A stretch of DNA of 64,000 bases, taken from Puccinia triticina. Its lineage: Eukaryota; Basidiomycota; Pucciniomycetes; Pucciniales; Pucciniaceae. The translations under genes and the position numbers were made by a program. Position 1 is the stretch's first letter, and the number at the start of each line of letters is the position of its first letter. Positions 1 to 11,883 of this stretch are shown piece by piece. The notes under the pieces were generated by a model. The model was given only the letters and a program-made list of their open reading frames with translations, made no database searches and was not told the DNA's origin. The DNA lies in assembly GCF_026914185.1 (NCBI RefSeq), contig NC_070564.1, positions 6,882,001-6,946,000 of the forward strand, read 5' to 3'.

Positions 1-286
1 ACTTGCTAAAAGGGTGCCTACCTTCTAAGAGCAAAGAGCACTTCTTGGTGAGAAGTTTGACAGAATTTTTCAAACGGAATCCCAACCATCAATTACCTTT
101 TGTCCGGTGACCAGAGTCCTTCCTGACATGAAGGCTGATACAAAATCCTTCACCAACTTGCAATCAATCTATTTCCACAACGCTTCAGAAGCCTTGGAAG
201 CATTCACAAACATAACGGAAGAAACTGAACAATTCCTTAGAGAGAGGCCTAGAGAAATGGAGGAGGATAAAACCAAGTATGGATAG
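1..286 (+). pseudogene. 3' end of an LTR-retroelement coding region (unrecognised)
   Basis: Two short open stretches run into the start of an LTR. One frame is open to a TGA near base 108 (ending ...NHQLPFVR). A second frame is open from there to a TAG near 286 and ends in an acidic, charged tail (EEDKTKYG). Moving from one to the other needs a frameshift or an unseen intron. I recognise no domain. The reading as the end of a retroelement protein rests on position only: a purine-rich tract and an LTR start (TGTCAG) follow about 100 bp later. The 5' part lies outside the window. Confidence 0.35.
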
Positions 287-391
287 ACCAATGGCCTCTG
301 TCAGCCTCAAGTGCACGGAGACAAGGAGTCATCTCCACGCGCCAAGAGACTTCTCTAATAGAGCGGAGCCTTTCTTTTAAGTGGGGGCAAA

Positions 392-986
392 TGTCAGCCT
401 TGAGCGCGCGGAGCCAAGGAGTCACCTCCACGCGCCAAGAGACTGCTTCCAGAGCGCGCGGAGGAGCTACCTCCACGCGCCAAGAGAATGAATCTAACAG
501 AGCATGTGGAGCAAATACCTCCCCATGCCAAGAGTCTTATTGAGCAGACGGGTCCTGAATACCAGTAACTGTTTCAGCTAGTACTAAGGACCATTAGGGA
601 ATTATATTCCCTTGCAAATAAGCAAACAGCCTCACCCAAGCAATGACATATGCTCGGAAAAGTTTTAAAGACATGGACCCTCCTGTAAGGATGGATCCCT
701 AGATTGTTACAAGCCAACATGTAGTCTTGAGATCTCTACCAAGCCCAGCAATTACAACGCGGTGTCGTGATTGGGGCTTTATATCTCTCTTAGATTCTTT
801 CTATTTTCCCTCACTTTCCTCAACATATTTATTCATCTCTCACTTCAACATCTTCTCATCTCTCAGCCTTTTTGCTTAGTATTCTAGCATTTGAGCCTTC
901 TTCAGTCTTCCTCTTTTCCCTCCAAACTCTACCGCGCGCTCAAACTTTGTATTCAGAGGCAGTCACCTCAGAGACTACCCCTGACA
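392..986 (+). mobile_element. Probable 3' LTR of a truncated-by-window LTR retroelement
   Basis: The stretch begins TGTCAG and ends CTGACA, a perfect 6-bp inverted terminus of the TG...CA type. It is preceded by a polypurine tract (AGTGGGGGCAAA). Inside is a TATA-like TTTATAT near 780 followed by a pyrimidine-rich leader. The first 150 bp holds degenerate copies of a roughly 40-bp GC-rich unit (CTCCACGCGCCAAGAGA), also present just upstream (295-360). The partner LTR would lie left of the window, so target duplication cannot be tested. Confidence 0.5.
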
Positions 987-2255
987 GCCTCGACTTTAAT
1001 GCGTCTCCTGAAATGGCTGAAATTTTTGTTTAAAATTCTGCTCATTTACCTTTGATCAGTGGAAGCTCATATAAATTTTATCAGCGGAAGTTGAACCTGA
1101 TATACCTGTAATCAGTGGAACGTCATCTTTCGGACAACCAAACTGTTGTGATTCATGAGCAGAGCCTATTCCTCATATTTGATGTTTAACTGTCTTTCTG
1201 AACCTTGAACAATCAAACCAATCATCACCCAAAGTTTCCAAGTTTAGGAAGGATAGCAAGCCTGGGAATGAAGAAGTGTGCATTTGTACTTGGCACTCAA
1301 AGCTGAAAGATTTCAGAGGACTAAAATTTTATTTCTTTTTAGAACTCTAGACTATTGTATGTACATCATAATGTAAAGTAAAATCTCATTTGGGTTTTAC
1401 CTAAAAGCAGGCGAGTTGGCCGCTGTTTTTTGCAATAAAGAATATAAAGCAAGCAAGGTTATTTGGGAGAAAAGAGAAAGATTCTCTTTCTATGCGGTTG
1501 AGGAGGTGTTTGAGCTATGGCGGTGATTGCTTAATTAGCTCGCTTTGTCTCTTTCTTTTCTAAGGTTATTTCCTTACTTGAGTTACTCGGTGAGGCTCTT
1601 TTTTCCAGCTTGCTGGGAGTGCGCAAAACAACGTATGAGTGCTTCCACTTTGTCTGTATTTATTTAACAAGAAGTTCTGCTCTTTAGTCTTTTTGTTTCT
1701 GCTTTTGTCCTTTTAGCGTTCTGATGAGACCACTCACTGATTTTCTCTCCAGCTCTTTGAGTGGAATCAGTTTGGGCGTTCTTTTCCTGTTTGGCTATTG
1801 CTGTGATAGTATTGGGATGCGGCGTTAGCACAACATCTGGATCAGCACGTGAGAAGTTTATTCAGCCGCTTACCTATGGTGCTAGCTTTGGATATTCTAT
1901 CTACAAGTGATTGACAATCGGGATTTTCCACGAGTCTTATTTTTCTGCTCACTGGAATCAGACCTGCATAAACCAAGTTTGGAGTTTCAGTTTTACAACT
2001 CTCCGCTGCCTTTTTGGACTGCGGAAATGGTTTGCTTTGCTTACCATGTTCCGCAGCTGATGTAGCTCCTGGCCGCTCTCTCAATTTATGAGCGCTGTGC
2101 CATTCGCCTGAGGTTGTATTCTCACAAAAGCCATGTGTTCTTGCAGATTGGAGAGAAACAATCTATATCCTGGGATGCCAAAGGATAGGTTGAGGAAGAC
2201 TTGAAAATCCTTTCAGCTTTTGCTTTTGACTGGTTGAAACATTGAACTTAAGTAA
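987..2255. other. Intergenic, no gene recognised
   Basis: No convincing coding region or complete transposon is visible. Open frames are short and lack codon bias. Some AT-rich tracts occur. Confidence 0.4.
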
Positions 2256-2526
2256 GGCCCCAATTATAAACATTTTTTTGAGATATTTTTGAAAAGTTTT
2301 TGAACTTGCCCAAAATAGAAATTGAACTTTTTTTTGAAATCTTTTCAATTTCAAAAATACTGCAGATGCACTCAAATACACCCAGGAGGTGTGTTTGAAC
2401 CATTTTTGAAAAAAAAAATGTTTTCATTTTGTTTTCCTTTTGTTTTCATTTTGTTTTCAAATACTTTTCAGTTCATTTTCAAAAACGTTTCAAAAATATC
2501 TCAAAAAGGTGTTTATAATTGGGGCC
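2256..2526. mobile_element. PIF/Harbinger-like MITE, 271 bp
   Basis: The ends are a long inverted repeat. GGCCCCAATTATAAACA at the left matches the reverse complement of the right end, and the similarity continues for about 45 bp (TTTTTGAGATATTTTTGAAA). The flanks are TAA on the left and TA plus one base on the right, compatible with the 3-bp TWA duplication of PIF/Harbinger elements. The right duplication is disturbed by the adjoining MITE. No ORF is present. Confidence 0.6.
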
Positions 2527-2528
2527 TA

Positions 2529-3166
2529 AGTCCCTCTCTTGCCTGAGGCTTTGCCGGAGGGACTTATGACTAATCTGCAATGTTTGCATGAGAGATCCAG
2601 ATAATTGACCACCCTGATCATTGTAATCCTCACTGCTCATTCAATTCTCAACCCCCACTCCATTTTTACTGAATAGCATCCATCTCAGGATAATTATCAT
2701 GTGTTTTATATTTCTTGCATGTAGCTCAGCCATCTATAATAAATTATTTCAAAAATCAGAATAAAAACAAAATAATTGTGATGTTCATCACATCACTCCA
2801 TCTCATCTTGATTTCATTTGTATTTGCGTAGCCCACAGAACCAACCATCTAGTGAATAGACCTTGAGATGGCTGCGCACGGACGGTTATTTTCTGATCCA
2901 GTGGAAGTTGTAAGAATTTTGAGGAAATGGATGTTTTTAAAAAAATAAAATAAGGATGAAGATGCAGGCGAGGGAGTCTTAAATTATATCAAAAGGAGGA
3001 GCAGATGCAGGTGTACCATCCACCATAAAGTTAGAAGGTTTGAGATTGTCAAGGTTGAGTTCTGGTGGCTCAAAAGAAAACACCACCAAATCAAAAATAT
3101 CTCTCATGCAAACATTGCAGATTAGTCATAAGTCCCTCCGGCAAAGCCTCAGGCAAGAGAGGGACT
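2529..3166. mobile_element. Tc1/mariner-type MITE with TA target duplication
   Basis: The terminal inverted repeats are about 70 bp and near perfect, starting AGTCCCTCTCTTGCCTGAGG and ending in its reverse complement. They are flanked on both sides by TA. Each TIR also contains its own inverted repeat (AGTCCCTC...GAGGGACT), so each end can fold separately. The interior is AT-rich and non-coding. The element sits directly on the right border of the preceding MITE. Confidence 0.7.
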
Positions 3167-3599
3167 TAGTTAAGTTTGTTGAAACATCATGGATGGGATA
3201 ACCGGCATGATGATAAGAAGAAAGTGCCTGAAAACCTGCAACATGTATTGAAGGAGATGTAAGAATCCACTTAACTCTTTGGTGGGGTAATGGTGCTGAC
3301 TATCTTAATAGTCTCTTTTTTGCCCTGTTTTCTGTGTGTTTTCTGTTCTTGCTTTCAAAAACAGAGTCAGATCTGTTAGTTTCTCAAGAAGTTCTCAAAC
3401 TGATCACAGGACAATATATATTGGCAAATGTCATTTGTATCTTTGATGGATATAGATCTACAGTACCACCACATTTCTAATAATGGAGGACTTCCCTTTG
3501 ATTTAAACGGCCGTGTAAAGTCAGATCTGGCACTTGTAAAGCCAGATTTTTACACCCTGGTTTTACACGCACTTTTCAGCGGCTAGATCAAACCAGAAA

Positions 3600-4470
3600 A
3601 TCCCTCTCAATGGCTGGTGCCCGGTCTGTACCGGTCATCGAGAGGATTCAACCCTCTCAATGGTTGGCACAGACCGGTCATTGAGAGGATTCCACCCTCT
3701 TGATGGTTGGCACAGACCAGTCATTGAGAGGAATCAACCCTCTCAACGGTGGGCCGCTACGCTAAACTATCCGTAGCGTGCGCTATCCGCTAGTTTAGCG
3801 TTGCGTAGTTCCTGACACATTGCCGTTAGTTGTAGCGCCTGCTACGGGACGCTACACTACGCTAACGGGCGCTAACAGCGCTATCAGCTTTTTTAGCGTT
3901 TGAATAGCACTGCTAGCGCTGATAGCGGCGATAGAGGCCCTGTAGTTTCAAGGGGTGCCTGTTAGCGGTAGCGGGCAATCACTGCCCGCTAACGGAAAAC
4001 CCTGTCATTTGTAGTTTAGATCCGCTACGCTGCGCTGAACTACGGACTAAATGTAGCATAGCGGCCCACCGTTGACCCTCTCAATGGTCGGCACAGACCG
4101 GTCATCAAGAGGACAAAGCCCTCTCAATGACCAGCCTGTGCCTCAAGAGGACACATCCCTCTTGATGACCGGTCTGTACCGGCCATCAAGAGGGTACATC
4201 TGTACCCGCCATTGAGAGGCTTGAGTCCTCTCAATGACCGGTGTTTTGTTCTCTTGATGGCCTACCCTCTCAATGCCCGGTACAGACCGGTCATTGAGAG
4301 GGATGTGTCTTCTTGATGACTGGTACAGAGGGACCGGTCTATACCGGCCATCAAGAGGGTTGTGTACTCTCAATGACCGGTCTGTACCGGCCATCAAGAG
4401 GGTTGTGTCCTCTTGATGACCGGCACAAATCTGACATTGAGAGGGATGGTCCTCTCGATGACCAGTCTAT
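3600..4470. repeat. Array of short palindromic repeats (CTCTCAATGACCGGTC family)
   Basis: Repeated modules of the form CCTCTCAATG...GACCGG...CCGGTCATTGAGAGG, each close to a perfect palindrome of about 36 bp, with variants CTCTTGATG and CAAGAG. The array is interrupted by a TIR element at 3744-4084. A related family recurs at 48.37-48.87 kb. ORFs across it are products of the repeat. Confidence 0.75.
3744..4084. mobile_element. Small TIR element inserted in the palindromic array
   Basis: The ends CAACGGTGGGCCGCTACGCTA (one base differs) and its reverse complement bound a CpG- and TAGCG-rich, non-coding 341-bp interior. ACCCTCT flanks both sides and could be a target duplication, but the host array itself repeats CCCTCT, so the length of the duplication is uncertain. 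Confidence 0.55.
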
Positions 4471-4479
4471 GAAGCGAGC

Positions 4480-5107
4480 TTAACAAAGCCTCTCCGAGGA
4501 GGCGCAAAGCATCTCCGAAGGAGAGGCTTACCTCTAAAGTCACACCATTGGCCCTACAGACTTGAGAATTTCTGGCAAAAAAACACATATTTTATTTTCA
4601 AAATGTTTTTAAAAATGTAGTTTTTAGTTTTAAAAAAACTGAGTAGACAGACTTGTAGCCTGCAATCTCAGCTTCCATCTCACAGTTTTTTACCTAGCTG
4701 ACACACATAATTATTAGCCCACTCCACCTACTGTGAAGTGGTTCTGGAGAGGTGATCCAGCGGTTTTTGAGCTCAAAATTTGAAATTCCCTGAGCCCGCG
4801 CGGGCTCAAAGGTGGGGATTGGGTACAGAAATCCACCATGTAACAACATTTACAGGACGTTTCTTACAAGGGGGGATGGATACAGGGGAGTTTGAAGTGG
4901 GGGAAAATAAGCTAAGAAGCTTGCCATTCCAATGGTGCAAAGGGCGTGGGATGAATCAAAAGGAAACAAGGAGATATTAGGGAAAATGGGGGAGCGTAGG
5001 GTCCTCCCTGCCATTTGTCTCGATCCTGTAGGGCGAGACATGCGACTTCAGAGGCAAGTCCCTCCTTCGGAGGTCGCTACGCTCCCCCGAGGAGGGTACG
5101 CTTGTGT
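4480..5107. other. Intergenic, no gene recognised
   Basis: Short overlapping open frames only. No domain, splice pattern or complete transposon is seen. Confidence 0.35.
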
Positions 5108-5205
5108 TAAGTTCGTCTATGAAGCCGCGACCCAAAGTTCGCCCCCCGTTGCCACCAAAACTTTGAAACCCCCGGGGGTCGCGCGTCATAAATTTGACCA
5201 TTTAT

Positions 5206-5324
5206 TGTTGTGACATATGTCACATAGCCTACTCGGCTGCGGCTCAGCCCGGAGGAGAAGGTACTTCCCCTCCGGCCTGGGACTAGCAATACTACAATCA
5301 CTATCCACTGCTCACACTACAACA
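5206..5324 (+). repeat. 5' LTR of the TRIM-like element
   Basis: 119 bp, TGTTGT...ACAACA, with a GC-rich hairpin-prone centre (CCGGAGGAGAAGG...CCCCTCCGG). Identical to the 3' copy at every alignable base. Confidence 0.85.
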
Positions 5325-5532
5325 GGTTATGAGCCCTTAAAGGTGTCTCGCCCCCAAATACCAGTCAATCACTGAAGAATCCCGACAAAAAATACCGGAC
5401 AGATAGCAATGTACCGAAGAACAAATCCTGGCTTTCAATTTTTTTTTCATCTCATAAATCTCCGACAAATCATCCCGGATCTCTCTTGAACTCATTTTTT
5501 TCAGCCTCAACATCCTTCAAGTTTCCAGATTG

Positions 5533-6978
5533 ATGGACCCTCACGCTCAAGGTGCTTACAATCGGATTCAGCTGTTCCTCGCCGATTTGAACTTTGTTTT
5601 AGGATCCGCCGCGTGTATGAATCCCTATGGCCCTAACCCTGGACTCCAGCCTGATTTTAGCCAATTCGCACTTTTCCCACAATTTGGACGTAGTAGTTTT
5701 CCTCGGTCAATCCCATTGAACCGACCTACGAAGCGGTCTCACGCGTGGAAGAAGAATTACAAACAACGGCCGCCTAGAGACTTTCTGTCAGCACGCTGCC
5801 CACCGCATGCTAATTCAACGACTCACAAAACCTCCAATACCGCCCGACTAAGTTGCTCTATGCCTCCCAATCCTACTTGGAGCTCAAATCACATGCTGCC
5901 AAATGACGGACCTCCGAACAATCCTCAACATACCGGCGAGCTCAACCAGGATTCCTCAGAAAATTTTCTAGACAGAAGACGCTCAGCATCAGCAGATCTC
6001 AGTGACAACGCTGTGGCAAAACAGTTTTCTAGCGGCGATGTGAATGATGCCAACCAAGGAAGTGTGAATGCCGGCGATGATCAATCTGGTGTTGCATTGA
6101 ATATAAGCAAAAATCAATCTGATCTTGTGATAGATCTCGGCCTGGACAGCGGAGAACCAACTAACTTTGAATCAGACGCCACGGGTGATTTATCCGGCGG
6201 CAATGTAACCAAAATCAACAATAACAATGTAGATAGGAATGATGATCAATCTGCTCTTGTAAACGATGTTGAAACCAATGCCGAAGAACCCGTGCATCAT
6301 CAACCGAGTTTGTCCCCAGCAGCGTCGATGAGGGTGGAGTCTCCGTCTGCATCTTCTGATCGCAATCAACATGAAAACGAGCTTCCGGATCGATCTCATC
6401 TTGCCGACAATACTGTTGTCAACGCAACTACCAATGCCGGAACTATGCTAAAGTCAGATCCACTTCTGTACCAGCCCACTCAAATGATTTCTCCGCCGGT
6501 CCCGATACCATTTCACCCCATGCTGATCCCCTACCACCATGCTCCAGTTCCTCACCTGCATCATCAAGGTATCTATCAGCTGACTGAAATGGCACACCAG
6601 CATGTCTCAGATTCCCGACCAATCTTTCCTCCCACTTCATCTTCCCCAATCCCAATCTATCATTTACCACCAGTCCCTTTTCCCTATCACCACCCGCCAA
6701 CAACTCTTCCCCAACCAACAAACTTCGATGTATTCAACAATCACAATGATCAAAATCATCAAAATTTACCCTATTACAACGACAGTAACACTTCCCAACA
6801 CAACTACGCTGAATACTCTCAAGAAGACAATTCCTTGGAACAATCTCAACATTATGATGTTGATGTTGATGATCTCCACAATGCCTTCAGTGACCAATCT
6901 GAATATCAACAATCCAAATCTGGTGTTTATAATGATAGTGAAAATTACGACAACAATAATGATGGGGATTACAACTAG
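5533..6978 (+). CDS. Unknown 481-aa protein carried by the TRIM-like element
   Basis: An uninterrupted ATG-to-TAG frame fills most of the internal region of the LTR element. The N-terminus (MDPHAQGAYNRIQLFLADLN) looks ordered. Residues about 60-100 are basic. The middle is rich in Ser, Asn and Asp. Residues about 310-400 are rich in Pro and His (repeated PFPYHHPP-like runs). The C-terminus is Asn/Asp/Gln-rich and acidic. There is no CCHC knuckle, protease motif or RT motif, so nothing supports Gag or Pol, and no transmembrane segment is evident. It could be a captured host sequence or a family-specific retroelement protein. The frame is intact and the LTRs identical, so it is young. No function is assigned. 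Confidence 0.6.
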   Translation: MDPHAQGAYNRIQLFLADLNFVLGSAACMNPYGPNPGLQPDFSQFALFPQFGRSSFPRSIPLNRPTKRSHAWKKNYKQRPPRDFLSARCPPHANSTTHKTSNTARLSCSMPPNPTWSSNHMLPNDGPPNNPQHTGELNQDSSENFLDRRRSASADLSDNAVAKQFSSGDVNDANQGSVNAGDDQSGVALNISKNQSDLVIDLGLDSGEPTNFESDATGDLSGGNVTKINNNNVDRNDDQSALVNDVETNAEEPVHHQPSLSPAASMRVESPSASSDRNQHENELPDRSHLADNTVVNATTNAGTMLKSDPLLYQPTQMISPPVPIPFHPMLIPYHHAPVPHLHHQGIYQLTEMAHQHVSDSRPIFPPTSSSPIPIYHLPPVPFPYHHPPTTLPQPTNFDVFNNHNDQNHQNLPYYNDSNTSQHNYAEYSQEDNSLEQSQHYDVDVDDLHNAFSDQSEYQQSKSGVYNDSENYDNNNDGDYN

Positions 6979-7101
6979 TTTCTCAATTTTTATTCATTTT
7001 ATCCACTTGTTCAACTTTACTTTCTCCGACTTCTGTCTCTCATTTTTGTATGTAGTTGGAGCCCCCTGCCAGGTTTCTTAGAGCCTTGCCAAGGGGGTGG
7101 G

Positions 7102-7879
7102 TGTTGTGACATATGTCACATAGCCTACTCGGCTGCGGCTCAGCCCGGAGGAGAAGGTACTTCCCCTCCGGCCTGGGACTAGCAATACTACAATCACTAC
7201 ACCACGGGTGAAGATTCAAAGTTTCCATCCAGAAAACTTACTGGATGGTAGGAAAACCCGAAAACCAATTGGAATCGTTCCGGTATGGTTGAAGGACCGA
7301 AAACCGATCGGAATGCTTCCGGTATGGTCAAAGTACCGGAACCATTCCGATTGCAATTCGGGTTGCGTCCAAAATGGAATGAAGTCGAAATTGATTTGAC
7401 TTCATTCCAGGAAACAGACCATTCCGGTTTTTTTCCTGGATTTTCCCCGGAATATTTCCGAATATGGCTGACCACACCTCACAGAAGCATGGTTGTATAT
7501 ATAAAACAGCGCCCCTGTACCACAGTGTGTCTGGGGCAGCTGGCAAGGGGCTTGGTTGGGGTGGATCAGAAGCATGTTGCATGTTCAAGCCTCCCTTTTG
7601 CCCACCCACCTTGCTGAAACCTTGTTTTGAGCCCTCCAAAACCTGCGACGGCCCGTAACCATTCCGAATTGCACACGAAAGCACTTCGGAAGTGCGTTGG
7701 GGATCCAAAATAATTTTGGATTGCCTTCCAGTAGGGTTCCTGGAATTTTCCAGTGAAAACGCCGACCGTCTGGCGACGGTGCCCCCTTGCAGGCAGACCA
7801 ACCGAAATGATATCGGCTGGCAATCGAAATCATTTCGTTGAGCTTTGCCCGTGGTGTATCCACTGCTCACACTACAACA
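7102..7879 (+). repeat. 3' LTR of the TRIM-like element, interrupted by a MITE
   Basis: The LTR runs 7102-7199 and 7859-7879, with a 657-bp MITE (7200-7856) inserted at its TA dinucleotide. The remaining bases equal the 5' LTR. Confidence 0.85.
7200..7856. mobile_element. TA-target MITE nested in the 3' LTR
   Basis: The ends are CACCACGGG...CCCGTGGTG with TA on both sides (7198-7199, 7857-7858). Removing it leaves the LTR identical to its partner. The interior has short direct and inverted repeats around TTCCGGTATGGT. It has no transposase, so it is a non-autonomous Tc1/mariner-type element by its target site. Confidence 0.8.
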
Positions 7880-8154
7880 TTTATGACGTATAACACGGCA
7901 GCCAAGTGGGGCCTAACACCACTTTCAAAGTCTCAATGAGCTTTTATCCAGCTCGCCCGACTTGGCCAGTCAACAGGCACTAAGATAGCATAGTCTGAAA
8001 AAACACCTTCAGTCGCAGGATGATCAGGAAGTCACACAACAAGCAATCCAGCAAGCTTCAACGACCCTCGGTTTATATTTATTTATTTGAAACAAGGGCG
8101 CAGTGCGTGAGCCCCCAAAATACAGAAGGTGATGGAAGTGGAAAAGGAGATACG

Positions 8155-10947
<2,793 letters not shown>

Positions 10948-11047
10948 CTGTTTCGATGGGATGGATGGTATGCTTGATTGGTTGGTTTGTTTTCTTGGGA
11001 ATTTGGCTGGGCCAAGCTTGGAGAAACCCACAAGCAAATTACATAAT

Positions 11048-11191
11048 TATGGTGTTCAAAGTTGGTTTGCATAATTTTATGCATGCATAAATCATAAAAT
11101 CATAAAAATATTTTGGTGAGGAAATTTTGTATTACATAATCAGACAGTCATATCCCCTGCAAAAAAGATTTTATGATTTTATGATTTATCT
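11048..11191. mobile_element. MITE (TATGGTGTTCAAAG family), right end missing
   Basis: It shares over 140 bp with the copies at 16558 and 17055, starting TATGGTGTTCAAAGTTGG, through the ATTTTATGCATGC palindrome to TTATGATTTTATGATTTA. The matching right terminus is absent. It lies immediately 5' of the RIX7 open frame. Confidence 0.7.
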
Positions 11192-11880
11192 AAGTTTATT
11201 AAAACCACAGATTCACCAAAAAAAAATTCAAGGGTTTCCCCTATACCCAAGCAATCACAAAAAACAAAAAAAGAAACAAGCTAAACCAACAAATAAACAT
11301 AAAATACCACTTATAATAGACTAATATACAAGAGAAGCAATAGATTTAACGAACTCCCAGCCTGTGACATGCCACAGGTGAAAAGAGACCGGTGTTAACC
11401 CGCTCAGCCTGGCGCAAGTGCGTGGGGCAAAAGTCGGGGCTGGAAACCCTTCAGCCAATTGCAAGTGCAATTGGGGAGGGGGAGGATCACCACCAGTGCT
11501 CTGCAAATGCAGGAGCAGGGTGGATCACCTGGGGCATAAACCTCGGTGCAGGAGAAGCCCCCTTTTATATTCAAGCAGTCTGATTTCAGTGACTACGCCA
11601 CTGTGAGCGTTGCAAGGTGATGGTTGCAATGATACATACAGCAATTCCAAACTCGGGCTTGCTTGTATCCATAGCCACTGTCACTACTCCTGAAGCCTAC
11701 CAACCCAAGCCACGGCAATGCACAAGTCAAGGAGCCAATGACGGCCGGGAAGGTGCAGCTGACCAAACTGTTTCTCTTCTGACTTCAAGTTCCAGGAACT
11801 CGGCATGCTGATCACCTCATCTACAGTCGGGCCAACAAAGTGCTTACGGATACCAGCCCGACCGGCCCCAGAGATTTTAT
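11192..11880. other. Intergenic, no gene recognised
   Basis: An A-rich stretch, then a segment with CAATTGCAAGTGC and GGGGAGGGGGAGG motifs related to the repeats at 25.7-25.9 kb. Short ORFs only. Confidence 0.35.
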
Positions 11881-11883
11881 TCG

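Larger units (their letters stand above)
5206..7879 (+). mobile_element. Non-autonomous LTR retroelement with 119-bp LTRs and one ORF
   Basis: The LTRs begin TGTTGTG and end CTACAACA. The 5' LTR is 5206-5324. The 3' LTR starts at 7102 and is identical to the 5' copy apart from a nested MITE. A perfect 5-bp duplication, TTTAT, flanks the element (5201-5205 and 7880-7884). A polypurine tract (AAGGGGGTGGG) directly precedes the 3' LTR. The sequence after the 5' LTR (GGTTATGAGCCC) is in the primer-binding position. The interior (about 1.8 kb) has no protease, RT or integrase, only one 481-residue ORF. Short LTRs without pol match the TRIM class, although TRIMs usually lack long ORFs. Confidence 0.85.
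5126..7913. mobile_element. Harbinger-like MITE split by an LTR element
   Basis: Bases 5126-5205 and 7885-7913 together match the MITE at 24477-24624: the CCGCGACCCAAAGTT core, the CGCGTCATAAAT stretch and the right end ...GGGGCC followed by TAA. The two halves are separated exactly by the LTR element plus its TTTAT duplication. The left terminus before about 5126 is diverged or lost. Confidence 0.65.

Noticed and set aside
3600..4470. CRISPR-like repeat arrangement
   Set aside because: Units are palindromic and adjacent without unique spacers, the genome is eukaryotic, and no cas genes exist.
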